Assembly (NCBI RefSeq): GCF_004217095.1
Contig: NZ_SHKO01000002.1
Span: 186,001-250,000, forward strand
Reading direction: 5' to 3'
DNA length: 64,000 nucleotides
Source of the DNA: Advenella incenata
GTDB taxonomy: Bacteria > Pseudomonadota > Gammaproteobacteria > Burkholderiales > Burkholderiaceae_B
Below the pieces are notes generated by a model. That model searched no databases. It had not been told where the DNA came from and saw nothing but the letters and a program-made list of their open reading frames with translations. How positions within the stretch are numbered: position 1 is the first letter of the stretch; the number at the start of each line of letters is the position of its first letter. The translations under genes were made by a program, and so were the position numbers. Below are positions 1 through 8,173 of the stretch, one piece after another.

Positions 1-367
1 CTGGGTCCTGCCCGGCCTGGAAGAGGGTCGTATCCTCACCGGCGCCGACAGTGAAGAGGGGATCGCGGCGTTTTATCAGGGCCTGGGCGCACAGGCCGTT
101 ATCGTCAAGCTGGGCGCCCGCGGCGCGTTTGGACAGGCCGGAGACCTGCAGTTCCGGGTGCCAGGCTATCCCGTGGAAAAAGTCGTGGATACCGTCGGCG
201 CCGGGGACGGGTTTGCCGCCGGGCTGATCAGCGGCCGGCTCGAAGGGCTGGACTGGCAGGCCAGCGTACGCCGCGCTACCATCATCGGGGCCTGTGCCGT
301 ACAGGTCGCAGGCGATACCGAAGGCTACCCCGACCGTGCCAGGCTGGCGCAGCTGGATGGGGGTTAA
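1..367 (+). CDS. PfkB-family sugar kinase, C-terminal part (probable 2-keto-3-deoxygluconate kinase)
   Basis: Only the last 121 residues are present; the start lies left of the window and the reading frame enters at base 2. The visible part carries the ribokinase/PfkB signature DTVGAGDGFAAG (about residues 63-74 of the visible part), whose Asp is the catalytic base and whose GAGD forms the anion hole for phosphoryl transfer from ATP. The VIVKLGARGAF stretch before it is also typical of the fold. Family assignment is firm. The 2-keto-3-deoxygluconate substrate is inferred from the nearby sugar-acid genes and the aldolase at 14711; ribokinase or fructokinase remain possible. A terminator follows directly, so this gene ends an operon. 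Confidence 0.85.
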   Translation, partial: WVLPGLEEGRILTGADSEEGIAAFYQGLGAQAVIVKLGARGAFGQAGDLQFRVPGYPVEKVVDTVGAGDGFAAGLISGRLEGLDWQASVRRATIIGACAVQVAGDTEGYPDRARLAQLDGG

Positions 368-383
368 GGCATTCTACACATTA

Positions 384-412
384 CGGAATCTCCTGATTCC
401 GCTTCTTTTTTT
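384..412 (+). terminator. Rho-independent terminator after the sugar kinase
   Basis: A 7-bp perfect stem (CGGAATC at 384-390, GATTCCG at 395-401) with a 4-nt loop is followed by a T-rich tract (403-412). It lies 17 bases after the kinase stop codon and insulates the next promoter. Confidence 0.75.
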
Positions 413-419
413 GCACTGA

Positions 420-442
420 TATAATGTACATTATTATGTACA
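420..442 (+). promoter_or_regulatory. Promoter -10 box overlapped by palindromic operator of the toxin-antitoxin operon
   Basis: A perfect TATAAT (420-425) overlaps a perfect 14-bp palindrome ATAATGTACATTAT (421-434). A second TGTACA half-like box follows at 437-442, 12 bases from the first (425-430). Antitoxins of this type usually repress their own promoter, so this is a strong candidate operator. Binding is inferred. Confidence 0.6.
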
Positions 443-469
443 AATAGTTGTATGAATGGGAGCAATACC

Positions 470-769
470 ATGGGAATCACCTCCGGTGATGTTATTTCGC
501 TATCCCAGGCCCGGGCAAATTTGTCCGAACTGGCCGATCAGGTCAAAGGGGGCGCTGAGAAAATCATCACCAAAAATGGCGAAAGCTATGTGGCTATCAT
601 TGATGCCCAGCGACTGGATTACTATCATCAACTGGAACGCGAGCGCATCCACTTGCTGCTCATTGATGATGCCAGCAAGGGGCTGGTCGATGTCGCCACT
701 GGGAAAGTGAAAGATGCTCAGTCTACCCTGGCGGCAATCAAACGCCGTCGCGCCGCAGCAGCAGGCTGA
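470..769 (+). CDS. Phd/YefM-family antitoxin
   Basis: This 99-residue protein has the usual Phd/YefM layout. An N-terminal DNA-binding and dimerisation part (SLSQARANLSELADQV, about residues 10-25) is followed by the KNGESYVAIIDAQRLDYY strand-helix segment and a charged C-terminus that would wrap the toxin. In this family the antitoxin neutralises a RelE/ParE toxin and autorepresses. ATG 470 is preferred over ATG 452 because GGGAG (458-462) sits 7 bases before it; the earlier ATG overlaps the leader and has no ribosome site. The toxin gene starts within 10 bases after the stop, so the two are translationally coupled. Confidence 0.85.
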   Translation: MGITSGDVISLSQARANLSELADQVKGGAEKIITKNGESYVAIIDAQRLDYYHQLERERIHLLLIDDASKGLVDVATGKVKDAQSTLAAIKRRRAAAAG

Positions 770-777
770 CGGTGCAT

Positions 778-1173
778 ATGGCAGAAACAGCTCGCTATAC
801 CGTCAGGCTGACAGCCCACTTTGAACGCAACCTCGAACAAATTGAAGGGTTCCTGTGGGAGACCGAAGCGCCTCAGACGTTTGACGCGCTTTTGGATGAA
901 CTGACAGACACCATCATTCCGAATCTTGCGCGTTTTCCGCATATGGGCCGTGTGTTCTCGGCCCGACCCGCACGCTCGGTCGAAGTTGCTAATGGTATTG
1001 AACGTCTGGGCGCACAATTTGACGTCATTGCCAATTCAGGCGATCAGTTGCGCGAATATGTGATGTCGAACTATTTGCTACTGTATGCAACAATCAATAC
1101 GACCGTCTACTTGCTCTCCATCCGGCATCAACGCCAACTGTCTTTCGACTTCGCAAATCACTGGCCGTCCTGA
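778..1173 (+). CDS. RelE/ParE-family toxin
   Basis: This 131-residue protein begins YTVRLTAHFERNLEQIEGFL and ends in a strand pair containing YLLLYATINTTVYLLSIRHQRQLSFD. That is the compact RelE/ParE fold, with the C-terminal basic/aromatic segment (SIRHQRQ) where RelE-type mRNases carry active-site residues. Whether it cleaves ribosome-bound mRNA (RelE) or poisons gyrase (ParE) cannot be decided from sequence alone. GTG 772 is an alternative start two codons upstream. It is slightly longer than the usual 90-110 residues. It pairs with the antitoxin at 470 and is closed by a terminator overlapping its stop. Confidence 0.8.
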   Translation: MAETARYTVRLTAHFERNLEQIEGFLWETEAPQTFDALLDELTDTIIPNLARFPHMGRVFSARPARSVEVANGIERLGAQFDVIANSGDQLREYVMSNYLLLYATINTTVYLLSIRHQRQLSFDFANHWPS

Positions 1174-1189
1174 AAATCAGGGCTTTTTT
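1169..1189 (+). terminator. Terminator of the toxin-antitoxin operon
   Basis: CCTGA (1169-1173) pairs with TCAGG (1177-1181) across a 3-nt loop and is followed by GC and six T's (1184-1189). The left arm includes the toxin stop codon, so the cassette is tightly packed. Confidence 0.7.
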
Positions 1190-1230
1190 GTCCTACCTAG
1201 GGTTTTCTACAGTTGCGGCATGTCATTCAG

Positions 1231-1241
1231 TGGTCTTACCA
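1231..1241 (+). promoter_or_regulatory. Candidate FadR-type GntR operator
   Basis: TGGTCTTACCA is a perfect TGGT-N3-ACCA inverted repeat, the half-site arrangement recognised by many FadR-subfamily GntR regulators. It lies 86 bases upstream of the GntR start codon, where autoregulation would be expected. Confidence 0.5.
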
Positions 1242-1326
1242 TTGAACGCTAATTTGAAATCCACGGTTTACCGGGTTATTTCAGATAAACGGCCCAGCCA
1301 AAAACAGAAAAAGCGAAAAGAGACAA

Positions 1327-2073
1327 GTGAAGTTCGAAGCCATCAAATCCCGCTCCGTGTCGGAACTGGTTGCCCAGCGGTTGATCGATATGATCCGCAA
1401 GGGGCAACTGGTGGCTGGCCAGCAACTGCCGCCAGAGCGGGAGCTGGCGGTATTGTTCGATGTGGGCAGGCCCGCCGTCCGGGAAGCTATCCGGGGCCTG
1501 TCGCTGCTGGGGCTGGTCAAGATCCAGCAGGGTGAAGGCAATTTCATCAGCTCACTGAATGTGGAAGACCTGATCGAGCCGCTCAGCCTGCTGATTGACC
1601 TGCATTTTGACCAGATCAACGAACTGTTCGATGCGCGCAAGATTATCGAAGGTGGTATTACACGTCTGGCTTGCGAGCGGCTGACTGAAGCCGAAATCGA
1701 CCGTCTGCGAGTCAATGTAGAGGAAGCGCGCGCCGCGCTGGCCCGCAATGACCACGCAGCCATTCGCCATCTGGATATCGAACTGCATCAGACCATCATC
1801 AACGCCTGTGGCAATGTTTACCTGCAACGGGTGGCGCAAAGCATCAGTTTGCTCAGCCGCAAGAGCCGTACGATCACAACCGTCATTCCGTCGATCCTGC
1901 AATCGACCTTTGATGACCACGAACATATTGTGCGGGCGCTGGCCGAACGCAATCCGGCCAAGGCTTCCGAAGCCATGTACCGGCACCTGGATCATGTGCA
2001 GAAGCACTACAACGACTATCAGCAAGCCGGCGCAACGACACCGGCACATACAAACCAACAGGAGTCAGTATGA
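1327..2073 (+). CDS. GntR-family transcriptional regulator, FadR subfamily (FCD domain)
   Basis: This 248-residue protein has an N-terminal winged helix (about residues 5-75) with the family signature LPPERELAVLFDVGRPAVREAIRGL. A C-terminal FCD ligand domain (about 90-225) carries acidic and His residues (LDIELHQTI, DDHEHIVRAL, MYRHLDHV) that typically bind a metal and a carboxylate ligand. Such regulators usually sense sugar acids or lactate/pyruvate-like acids, which fits the catabolic genes that follow. The start is GTG, preceded by a purine-rich AAAAGAGA. Its stop overlaps the ATG of the FAH hydrolase (ATGA), so regulator and enzyme are co-translated. It probably controls the downstream cluster. 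Confidence 0.85.
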   Translation: MKFEAIKSRSVSELVAQRLIDMIRKGQLVAGQQLPPERELAVLFDVGRPAVREAIRGLSLLGLVKIQQGEGNFISSLNVEDLIEPLSLLIDLHFDQINELFDARKIIEGGITRLACERLTEAEIDRLRVNVEEARAALARNDHAAIRHLDIELHQTIINACGNVYLQRVAQSISLLSRKSRTITTVIPSILQSTFDDHEHIVRALAERNPAKASEAMYRHLDHVQKHYNDYQQAGATTPAHTNQQESV

Positions 2074-2915
2074 AACTCATTCGTTATGGGGAAAGCAAGC
2101 AGGAAAAACCGGGCATCGTCGATAGCGACGGCCGTATCCGTGATCTGTCCGGCGTCATCAGCGATGTCGACGGCAGCACCATCACAGAAAGCGGCCTGGC
2201 GCGCCTGCGCGGTCTGGATATCTCGACCCTGCCTGTTGTCGAAGGCAATCCGCGTGTTGGCCCCTGCGTTGGCAACATCGGCAAATTCGTTTGTATCGGA
2301 CTGAACTATTCGGATCATGCTGCTGAGTCTGGTCTGCCTGAGCCTTCGGAGCCTGTGGTCTTTAATAAGTGGACCAGCGCCATTGTTGGACCCAATGACG
2401 ACGTGGCCATTCCCCGCGGTTCGAAGAAGACCGACTGGGAAGTAGAGCTGGGCGTGGTGATCGGCAAGGAAGCACGTTACATCAGCAAGGAAGACGCACT
2501 CTCGCATGTGGCCGGCTATTGCGTGATCAATGACGTGTCGGAACGCGAGTACCAGACCGAGCGTGGCGGCACATGGGACAAGGGCAAGGGCTGCGACACA
2601 TTTGGTCCTATTGGCCCCTGGCTGGTGACGGCAGACGAGGTGCCTGATCCGCAGGCACTGAATCTGTGGCTGGAAGTAGATGGCAAACGCTATCAGGACG
2701 GCACCACTGCCAAAATGATTTTTGATGTTGCCACGATCATTTCGTATCTGAGCAATTTCATGAGTCTGCAGCCAGGCGATGTGATTTCCACAGGCACGCC
2801 ACCCGGCGTTGGCATGGGTGTCAAGCCTGAACCTGTTTACCTGAAGGCCGGCCAGACCATGCGTCTGGGCATCGAAGGCCTGGGTGAACAGACACAGAAA
2901 GTGGTGCAGGCCTAA
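2070..2915 (+). CDS. FAH-family hydrolase, probable 2,4-diketo-3-deoxy-sugar-acid hydrolase
   Basis: This 281-residue member of the fumarylacetoacetate hydrolase family has metal-ligand positions E124 and E126 (DWEVELGVVIG) and D155 (VINDVSERE), followed by a substrate loop and the conserved STGTPPGVGMG near residues 239-250. Enzymes of this length and pattern include 2,4-diketo-3-deoxy-L-rhamnonate/L-fuconate hydrolases, which split the diketo acid into pyruvate and lactate (or glycolate for pentonates). The neighbouring sugar-acid dehydratase, SDR and flavin oxidase support this. Some homologues are annotated ureidoglycolate lyase; no purine genes are nearby, so I consider that unlikely. 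It probably acts in the cytoplasm as a Mg-dependent enzyme. Confidence 0.8.
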   Translation: MKLIRYGESKQEKPGIVDSDGRIRDLSGVISDVDGSTITESGLARLRGLDISTLPVVEGNPRVGPCVGNIGKFVCIGLNYSDHAAESGLPEPSEPVVFNKWTSAIVGPNDDVAIPRGSKKTDWEVELGVVIGKEARYISKEDALSHVAGYCVINDVSEREYQTERGGTWDKGKGCDTFGPIGPWLVTADEVPDPQALNLWLEVDGKRYQDGTTAKMIFDVATIISYLSNFMSLQPGDVISTGTPPGVGMGVKPEPVYLKAGQTMRLGIEGLGEQTQKVVQA

Positions 2916-2927
2916 GGCTGGCACAAG

Positions 2928-2950
2928 CGCGGCGCGAAGGAGGCGCCGCG
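2928..2950 (+). terminator. GC-rich hairpin after the FAH hydrolase
   Basis: An 8-bp perfect stem (CGCGGCGC 2928-2935, GCGCCGCG 2943-2950) has a 7-nt loop. The following TTGCTTTAA is only moderately T-rich, so this may be a weak terminator or attenuator before the transporter genes rather than a full stop. Confidence 0.45.
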
Positions 2951-3151
2951 TTGCTTTAACCCTGAATGCCGCTTGTGTTATTCAGGTTGTTGATGAAGTC
3001 GGGCGTGCGATCACCGGAACAAGGTTGGTGCGATGCCAGACAGTGGTTGTAGATGTATAAAAATAGAACCGTCCGTCGCGCAATCCGTGTGTACGGACAC
3101 CACATCTCAGGAGCCCGGCTGCGCCGGGGCTGCCTGTAAACGGAGACAGAC

Positions 3152-4120
3152 ATGAACAAACGCAATATGCTCAAAGGGTTGCTGGGATTGACGTTGACAG
3201 TGGGCGCAGGCATGGCTCACGCCGCTTACCCCGAGCGTCCCATCACCATGATCGTGCCGTGGGGCGCAGGCGGCGGCACAGACGCCACGGCCCGCATGAT
3301 CGCGACCCTGCTGGAAAAAGAACTGGACAACCCGGTCAATGTGGTCAACCGCACAGGCGGCAATGGCGTGGTGGGGCATATGGCCATCTCCAAAGGCAAG
3401 CCTGATGGATACACGCTGGGCATGCTCACGGTAGAAATTGCCACCATGAAGCATCTGGGCCTGACCACCATTACCACTTCCGACTACACGCCTCTGGCCC
3501 TGATGAACGAGGACCCGGCCGGTGTGACCGTCAGTGCTACATCCGAATATAAAGACATGAAAGGGCTGATGGAGGCCATCAAGGCCAATCCCGGCAAGCT
3601 CAAAGCCTCTGGCACCGGCCAGGGCGGCATCTGGCATATCGCTATTGCCGGTCTGGTCAATAAAGCCGGCCTGCCAGCCAACTCGGTTCCTTTTGTTCCC
3701 TCCAACGGCTCGGCGCCTGCCATGCTGGAACTTGTTGCCGGCGGGATTGACATTGTTCCGACATCCTTGCCCGAAGCCCGCGCGATGATTGACGCCGAAA
3801 AAGCCAAGCCGCTGGCCATCATGGCCAAAGAGCGTTCACCCATGTACCCGGATGTGCCAACGTTGAAGGAAACCACCGGCAATGACTGGACCGTGGGCGT
3901 ATGGCGTGGCATTGCCGGTCCCAAGGGGCTGCCAGATGATGTGACCGCCAAGCTGGAAGCCGCACTCAAGAAAGTCAACGAGAGCAAGGAATTTCGTGAT
4001 TTCATGGCCAAGCGCGGTTTTGGTGTTGCCTATGCCAGCGGCAAGGAATATGGCGATTACATGGCCAAGTCCACCGCTGATTTCGGCGAGGTGCTCAAAG
4101 CCATCGGGATGGCCAAATAA
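3152..4120 (+). CDS. Bug/TctC-family periplasmic solute receptor of a TTT transporter
   Basis: This 322-residue protein has a signal peptide (cleavage near AHA/AYPERP, about residue 24). It then shows the Bug hallmark YPERPITMIVPWGAGGGTDATAR, whose loop contacts the carboxylate of the ligand, and the second conserved KPDGYTLG near residue 90. It captures a carboxylate in the periplasm and delivers it to the TctAB membrane pair encoded immediately downstream. GGAGA before the ATG supports the start. The ligand cannot be read from sequence; the setting suggests a sugar acid or keto acid. Confidence 0.9.
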   Translation: MNKRNMLKGLLGLTLTVGAGMAHAAYPERPITMIVPWGAGGGTDATARMIATLLEKELDNPVNVVNRTGGNGVVGHMAISKGKPDGYTLGMLTVEIATMKHLGLTTITTSDYTPLALMNEDPAGVTVSATSEYKDMKGLMEAIKANPGKLKASGTGQGGIWHIAIAGLVNKAGLPANSVPFVPSNGSAPAMLELVAGGIDIVPTSLPEARAMIDAEKAKPLAIMAKERSPMYPDVPTLKETTGNDWTVGVWRGIAGPKGLPDDVTAKLEAALKKVNESKEFRDFMAKRGFGVAYASGKEYGDYMAKSTADFGEVLKAIGMAK

Positions 4121-4197
4121 ACTGATATGAACCGGGTGGTCGGCCCCTTGCGCCTTGTGCGCACCGGACCGCACTGCCGACCCTGTGGACAATTCCC

Positions 4198-4665
4198 ATG
4201 AAGATCAGTGATACCCTTTCCGGCATTATCATCGGCATTTTTGCCATTATTGTTTTCGTAATGGCGCTGTCGTTTCCCCCTACACCCGGCCAGGAATATG
4301 GCTCGGGGCTATTTCCCCGGCTCATTGCGGTCGGCCTGCTTATTTGCGGCGTCTTTCTCATCGTGCAAAGCAGACGACGCAGGGACAACCAGCAGTGGCT
4401 GGCCTGGCCCGGCCTGAACACCGTTGCGCTCTTGCGTTTTTGCATGATTCCGGCTGTTCTCATTTTCTATTTTCTGACTGCAGACTTCCTGGGATTCTTT
4501 ATTTCATCCGGCATTATTCTGATGATCACGTTCCTGGTGTTTGGCGTCAAACCCGTGCGCGGCCTGATTCTGACCGTGATAAGCGTGCTGGTCATCCACT
4601 TCTCCTTCTACAATATTCTGCAAGTCCCGCTGCCCTGGGGATTGCTCGAAACCTTCGCGTGGTGA
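4198..4665 (+). CDS. TctB-family small membrane subunit of TTT transporter
   Basis: This 155-residue protein has about four hydrophobic segments (roughly residues 8-24, 40-57, 78-98 and 118-140), the layout of the small TctB subunit. Its sequence is poorly conserved as is usual for TctB; the call rests on topology and position between receptor and TctA. It pairs with the large subunit to carry the receptor-delivered solute across the inner membrane, driven by an ion gradient. Confidence 0.85.
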   Translation: MKISDTLSGIIIGIFAIIVFVMALSFPPTPGQEYGSGLFPRLIAVGLLICGVFLIVQSRRRRDNQQWLAWPGLNTVALLRFCMIPAVLIFYFLTADFLGFFISSGIILMITFLVFGVKPVRGLILTVISVLVIHFSFYNILQVPLPWGLLETFAW

Positions 4666-4669
4666 CCCT

Positions 4670-6208
4670 ATGTTCATGAGCAATTTTACTGCTGCACTGG
4701 GTCAGGTGACCGATCCGTTTGTGCTGGGCGTTATTCTGGTCGCCGCCATTTTCGGCCTTTTCGTAGGTGCTATCCCGGGCCTGAGCGCCACCATGGCCGT
4801 TGCCCTGCTGGTGCCGGTGACCTTTTTCATGGATGCCGTCCCTGCCATTGCCATGATGGTCACTTCGACCGCCATGGCCATTACATCGGGCGATGTGCCT
4901 GGATGTCTGCTGCGGATTCCCGGTACGCCATCGTCGGCGGCCTACACGGACGAAGCCTACAATATGACTCGCAAGGGCCTGGCGGATCAGGCACTGGGCG
5001 CCAGCATCGTGTTCTCTTTTGTGGGTGGTCTGTTTGGCACAATTGTGCTGATTACCTGCGCTCCCATGCTGGCCAACTTTGCATTGAATTTTTCTTCGTA
5101 TGAATTTTTCTGGCTGGTTGTGCTGGGTCTGTCCTGCTCCATTGTGATTACGCCAGCCAGCCAGCTCAAGGGTTTCGTCTCTCTGCTTATCGGCCTGTTG
5201 CTGGCCTGCGTGGGTATGAACAACCCGGCCGCCTATCCGCGGTTTACCTTCGGTAATGAAGACCTGATGAATGGCGTAACACTGCTGCCGATGATGGTGG
5301 GCATGTTCGCCATTGCCGAAGTGCTGCGTTATGCCGTCAATTCCGAAGACAAGCTGGGCGAAGTCAAAGCGCAGATCGGCAATATTTTTACCGGCATGTG
5401 GACGCTGACCAAAAAATACCCGATATCCATTTTGCGCGGAAGCGTGCTGGGTACGATTGTGGGTGCATTGCCGGGTGCCGGCGCCGATATTGCGGCCTGG
5501 ATGTCCTATGGTATGAGCAAGAAGTTTTCCAAAGAGCCGGAAAAATTTGGCACAGGGCATGTGGAAGGCATTGTAGAGGCTGGTGCATCGAATAATTCGG
5601 CGTTGGCTGGCGCCTGGATTCCGGCGCTGGTTTTCGGGATTCCGGGCGATTCTATTACCGCAATCGTGGTAGGTGTGCTGTACATGAAAAACCTCACCCC
5701 GGGGCCCATGATTTTTACCAATAATGCAGTTGAAATGTACTCCATTTTCCTGGTGTTCATTATTGCCAATATCCTGATGCTGCCGCTGGGCTATGCGTTG
5801 GTAAAAATTGCCAGAAACGTGCTGCAGGTGCCGCGTTCCTTGCTGATGCCTATCATATTACTGTTCAGTATTGTTGGCACGTTCGCTATCAACAACAGCC
5901 CGTTCGACGTGATCATCATGATGCTTATGGGTCTGCTGGCCTATGTCATGGAAGAAAATGAATTTCCCATCGCGCCGGCGGTGCTGGGCGTGGTGCTGGG
6001 CGGCATGCTCGAAGAAAACTTTATTTCATCCATGATCAAGGCTGACGGCGACTTCTCCATGTTCTTCAGCCGGCCCATTGCCGCCATTCTGGGCGTGGTG
6101 GCCATCCTGATCTGGACTATTCCCATTATCAAACTGTTCTTCGGTAAACCCAAGCCACCAGCCGGCGGCAACGGGGATCCGGTGACCAAACCAGGAATCA
6201 CGACATGA
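4670..6208 (+). CDS. TctA-family large membrane subunit of TTT transporter
   Basis: This 512-residue hydrophobic protein has about 11-12 membrane segments. It carries the duplicated TctA motifs, with GAIPGLSATMAVALLVP near the N-terminus and GALPGAGADIAAWMSYG in the middle, plus PGDSITAIVVGVLYMKNLTPGP. These loops form the substrate and ion path in the TctA family. Only 4 bases separate it from tctB, and its stop overlaps the next ATG (ATGA), so transporter and dehydrogenase are one transcription unit. A second ATG two codons in is an alternative start. Confidence 0.9.
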   Translation: MFMSNFTAALGQVTDPFVLGVILVAAIFGLFVGAIPGLSATMAVALLVPVTFFMDAVPAIAMMVTSTAMAITSGDVPGCLLRIPGTPSSAAYTDEAYNMTRKGLADQALGASIVFSFVGGLFGTIVLITCAPMLANFALNFSSYEFFWLVVLGLSCSIVITPASQLKGFVSLLIGLLLACVGMNNPAAYPRFTFGNEDLMNGVTLLPMMVGMFAIAEVLRYAVNSEDKLGEVKAQIGNIFTGMWTLTKKYPISILRGSVLGTIVGALPGAGADIAAWMSYGMSKKFSKEPEKFGTGHVEGIVEAGASNNSALAGAWIPALVFGIPGDSITAIVVGVLYMKNLTPGPMIFTNNAVEMYSIFLVFIIANILMLPLGYALVKIARNVLQVPRSLLMPIILLFSIVGTFAINNSPFDVIIMMLMGLLAYVMEENEFPIAPAVLGVVLGGMLEENFISSMIKADGDFSMFFSRPIAAILGVVAILIWTIPIIKLFFGKPKPPAGGNGDPVTKPGITT

Positions 6209-7287
6209 ACCAGACTGCCAACCTCGCTGTGCAACCGACCGGCGAGCGATATGACGCCGAGGCATTGCGCGAGTTTGCGCGTGCGCTGCTGGTGGCCGCA
6301 GGCACCTCGGACGACATTGCACGCAATGTATCGGATGTGCTGCTCGACGGGGATCTGCTGGGCCATACCACACACGGCCTGGCGCTGCTCAATCCCTACC
6401 TGCAGCAGATCGAACAGGGCAAGATGAGCACGCAAGGCAGCGCCGATATTGTCTCCGACAAAGGGGCATCGCTGCTGCTGGACGGGCGGCGCCTGCCGGG
6501 ACCGTGGCTGGTGAATCAGGCTATAGACATGCTGCTGCCGCGTGCGCGGCAATACGGCAACGCCACGGCAGTGATCCGCCAAAGCCATCACATTGCCTGC
6601 CTGGCCAGTTATCTGCTGCGGGCGGTGCGTGAAAACATGCTGATTGTGCTTAGCTGCTCCGATCCTTCGGGCCAGAGCGTTGCACCGTTTGGTGGTACCC
6701 GCGCCGTGTTCACGCCCAATCCGATTGCCGTTGGCATACCGTCGGCATCGCCCTTTCTGGTTGATATTTCGGCATCGATTACCACGAATGGTATGAGCGG
6801 TCGCCTGGCCAAGGAAGGTAAGCAATTCGAGGAAGAATGGCTGATCGACAGCGCCGGCAAGCCGACACGTGATCCCGCTGTGCTGTCGCAAGAGCCGCCA
6901 GGCACCATCTTGCCGCTGGGCGGCCTGTCGGTGGGACACAAGGGCTTTGGGCTGGCGCTGCTGATTGAAGCGCTGACCGGCGGTCTGGCCGGCCATGGCC
7001 GAGCCGACAACGTTCAGGGCTGGGGCGCGACGGTTTTCGTCAGTCTGTATGATCCGGCCGCTTTCGGTGGTAGCGACGCGTTTCTGCGCCAGATGGACTG
7101 GATTGCCGACGCCTGCCGCAACAATCCCCCTCGCGAAGGCTTTGACAATGTGCGCATGCCCGGGGATCGCGGCCTGGCATTGTATGAGCAGCAGAAGAAA
7201 AACGGCGTGCTCTTGCACCCATCCATTGCGCCGCTGCTGCAGGAATCGGCGCAAACCTATGGCATCGGCATGCCGGCCACACTTTAA
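6205..7287 (+). CDS. Malate/L-lactate dehydrogenase family (Ldh-2/YlbC-YiaK type) NAD(P)-dependent oxidoreductase
   Basis: This 360-residue protein has the non-Rossmann Ldh_2 fold: GHTTHGLALLNPYL (about 53-66), the catalytic His segment RQSHHIACLASYL, the FTPNPIAVGIPS cofactor loop and LPLGGLSVGHKGFGLALLIEALTGGL. Members reduce or oxidise 2-keto acids, 2,3-diketogulonate or ureidoglycolate. Translational coupling to tctA (ATGA overlap) suggests that it acts on the imported solute or its first product. A paralogue lies at 15670; the two differ clearly in length and sequence, so they probably act on different substrates. Confidence 0.8.
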   Translation: MNQTANLAVQPTGERYDAEALREFARALLVAAGTSDDIARNVSDVLLDGDLLGHTTHGLALLNPYLQQIEQGKMSTQGSADIVSDKGASLLLDGRRLPGPWLVNQAIDMLLPRARQYGNATAVIRQSHHIACLASYLLRAVRENMLIVLSCSDPSGQSVAPFGGTRAVFTPNPIAVGIPSASPFLVDISASITTNGMSGRLAKEGKQFEEEWLIDSAGKPTRDPAVLSQEPPGTILPLGGLSVGHKGFGLALLIEALTGGLAGHGRADNVQGWGATVFVSLYDPAAFGGSDAFLRQMDWIADACRNNPPREGFDNVRMPGDRGLALYEQQKKNGVLLHPSIAPLLQESAQTYGIGMPATL

Positions 7288-7306
7288 TTTACGACAAGGA
7301 TAGACA

Positions 7307-8059
7307 ATGAGTCAGAACAGTTTACAGAACCGGGTAGCCGTCATTACAGGCGGTGCACGCGGTATTGGCCTGGCTGCCGCAAAACGCATGCTCGAATCGG
7401 GTGCGTCGGTCGCGCTATGGGACCTTGATGCCGATCGGCTGGCGCAATCGCGCCAGCAACTGGACGCACTGGGCAAGGTGACTGCGCATGCGCTGGACCT
7501 GACCGATCTGGCCGCGGTGGAAAACGCAGCGACCGAGACGTTGCAGCAACATGGCAAGGTCGATATTCTGGTGAACAACGCCGGCATTACCGGTGGCAAC
7601 GGCGTGACCTGGGAGCTGGATCCGGCCGTATGGCAGCAGGTGGTGCAGACCAATTTGATGGCCCCGTACTATACCTGCCGCGTGCTGGTGCCTGCCATGT
7701 TGAAAAACGGCTATGGCCGCATCGTCAATATCGCCTCGATTGCCGGTAAAGAGGGCAATCCGAATGCATCGCATTACAGTGCCTCCAAGGCCGGGCTGAT
7801 CGGGCTGACCAAATCGCTGGGCAAGGAACTGGCCGAGCGCAATATTCTGGTCAACGCCATTACCCCGGCAGCGGCAAAGACTGAAATTTTCGATTCGATG
7901 TCGCAGGAACATATTGACTATATGTTGTCCCGGATTCCCATGAAGCGGTTTCTTGCCGTGGACGAGGCCGCCTCTATGATCTGCTGGCTGGCCTCGGAAG
8001 AATGTGCATTCAGTACAGGCGCCGTATTCGATCTGTCAGGCGGGCGGGCAACCTATTGA
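7307..8059 (+). CDS. Short-chain dehydrogenase/reductase (SDR)
   Basis: This 250-residue classical SDR has the cofactor motif TGGARGIG (14-21), NNAG (90-93) and catalytic S144, Y157 and K161 (YSASK). D39 after the second strand favours NAD over NADP. The C-terminal GAVFDLSGGRATY is typical of sugar-acid and 3-oxoacyl-type SDRs. In this cluster it is a candidate for oxidising a 2-keto-3-deoxy sugar acid at C4 to the diketo acid that the FAH enzyme at 2070 would hydrolyse. That role is inferred from context; the SDR fold and NAD use are read from the sequence. AAGGA precedes the start. Confidence 0.85.
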   Translation: MSQNSLQNRVAVITGGARGIGLAAAKRMLESGASVALWDLDADRLAQSRQQLDALGKVTAHALDLTDLAAVENAATETLQQHGKVDILVNNAGITGGNGVTWELDPAVWQQVVQTNLMAPYYTCRVLVPAMLKNGYGRIVNIASIAGKEGNPNASHYSASKAGLIGLTKSLGKELAERNILVNAITPAAAKTEIFDSMSQEHIDYMLSRIPMKRFLAVDEAASMICWLASEECAFSTGAVFDLSGGRATY

Positions 8060-8173
8060 CGACACCATAGCGTCACAAACCCGCGCGATTGTGTGCCATA
8101 CATGGGATGCAATGCAAAAAAAATGATACATGCAGCCAGAAGCCGCATGGCATCTTAGCAAAAGGAGATATTC

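Noticed and set aside
1188-1535. Open frame of 115 codons overlapping the GntR gene
   Set aside because: It overlaps a well-supported regulator gene in another frame, lacks a ribosome site and shows no family similarity.
4592-5560. Long minus-strand open frame of 322 codons inside tctA
   Set aside because: It is antisense to a clear TctA gene. Its His/Gln-rich translation is typical of reverse-frame shadows of membrane-protein genes.
5941-7254. Minus-strand open frame of 437 codons opposite tctA and the Ldh-2 gene
   Set aside because: It spans two real genes in antisense and has no recognisable domain. Its length results from the high GC content.
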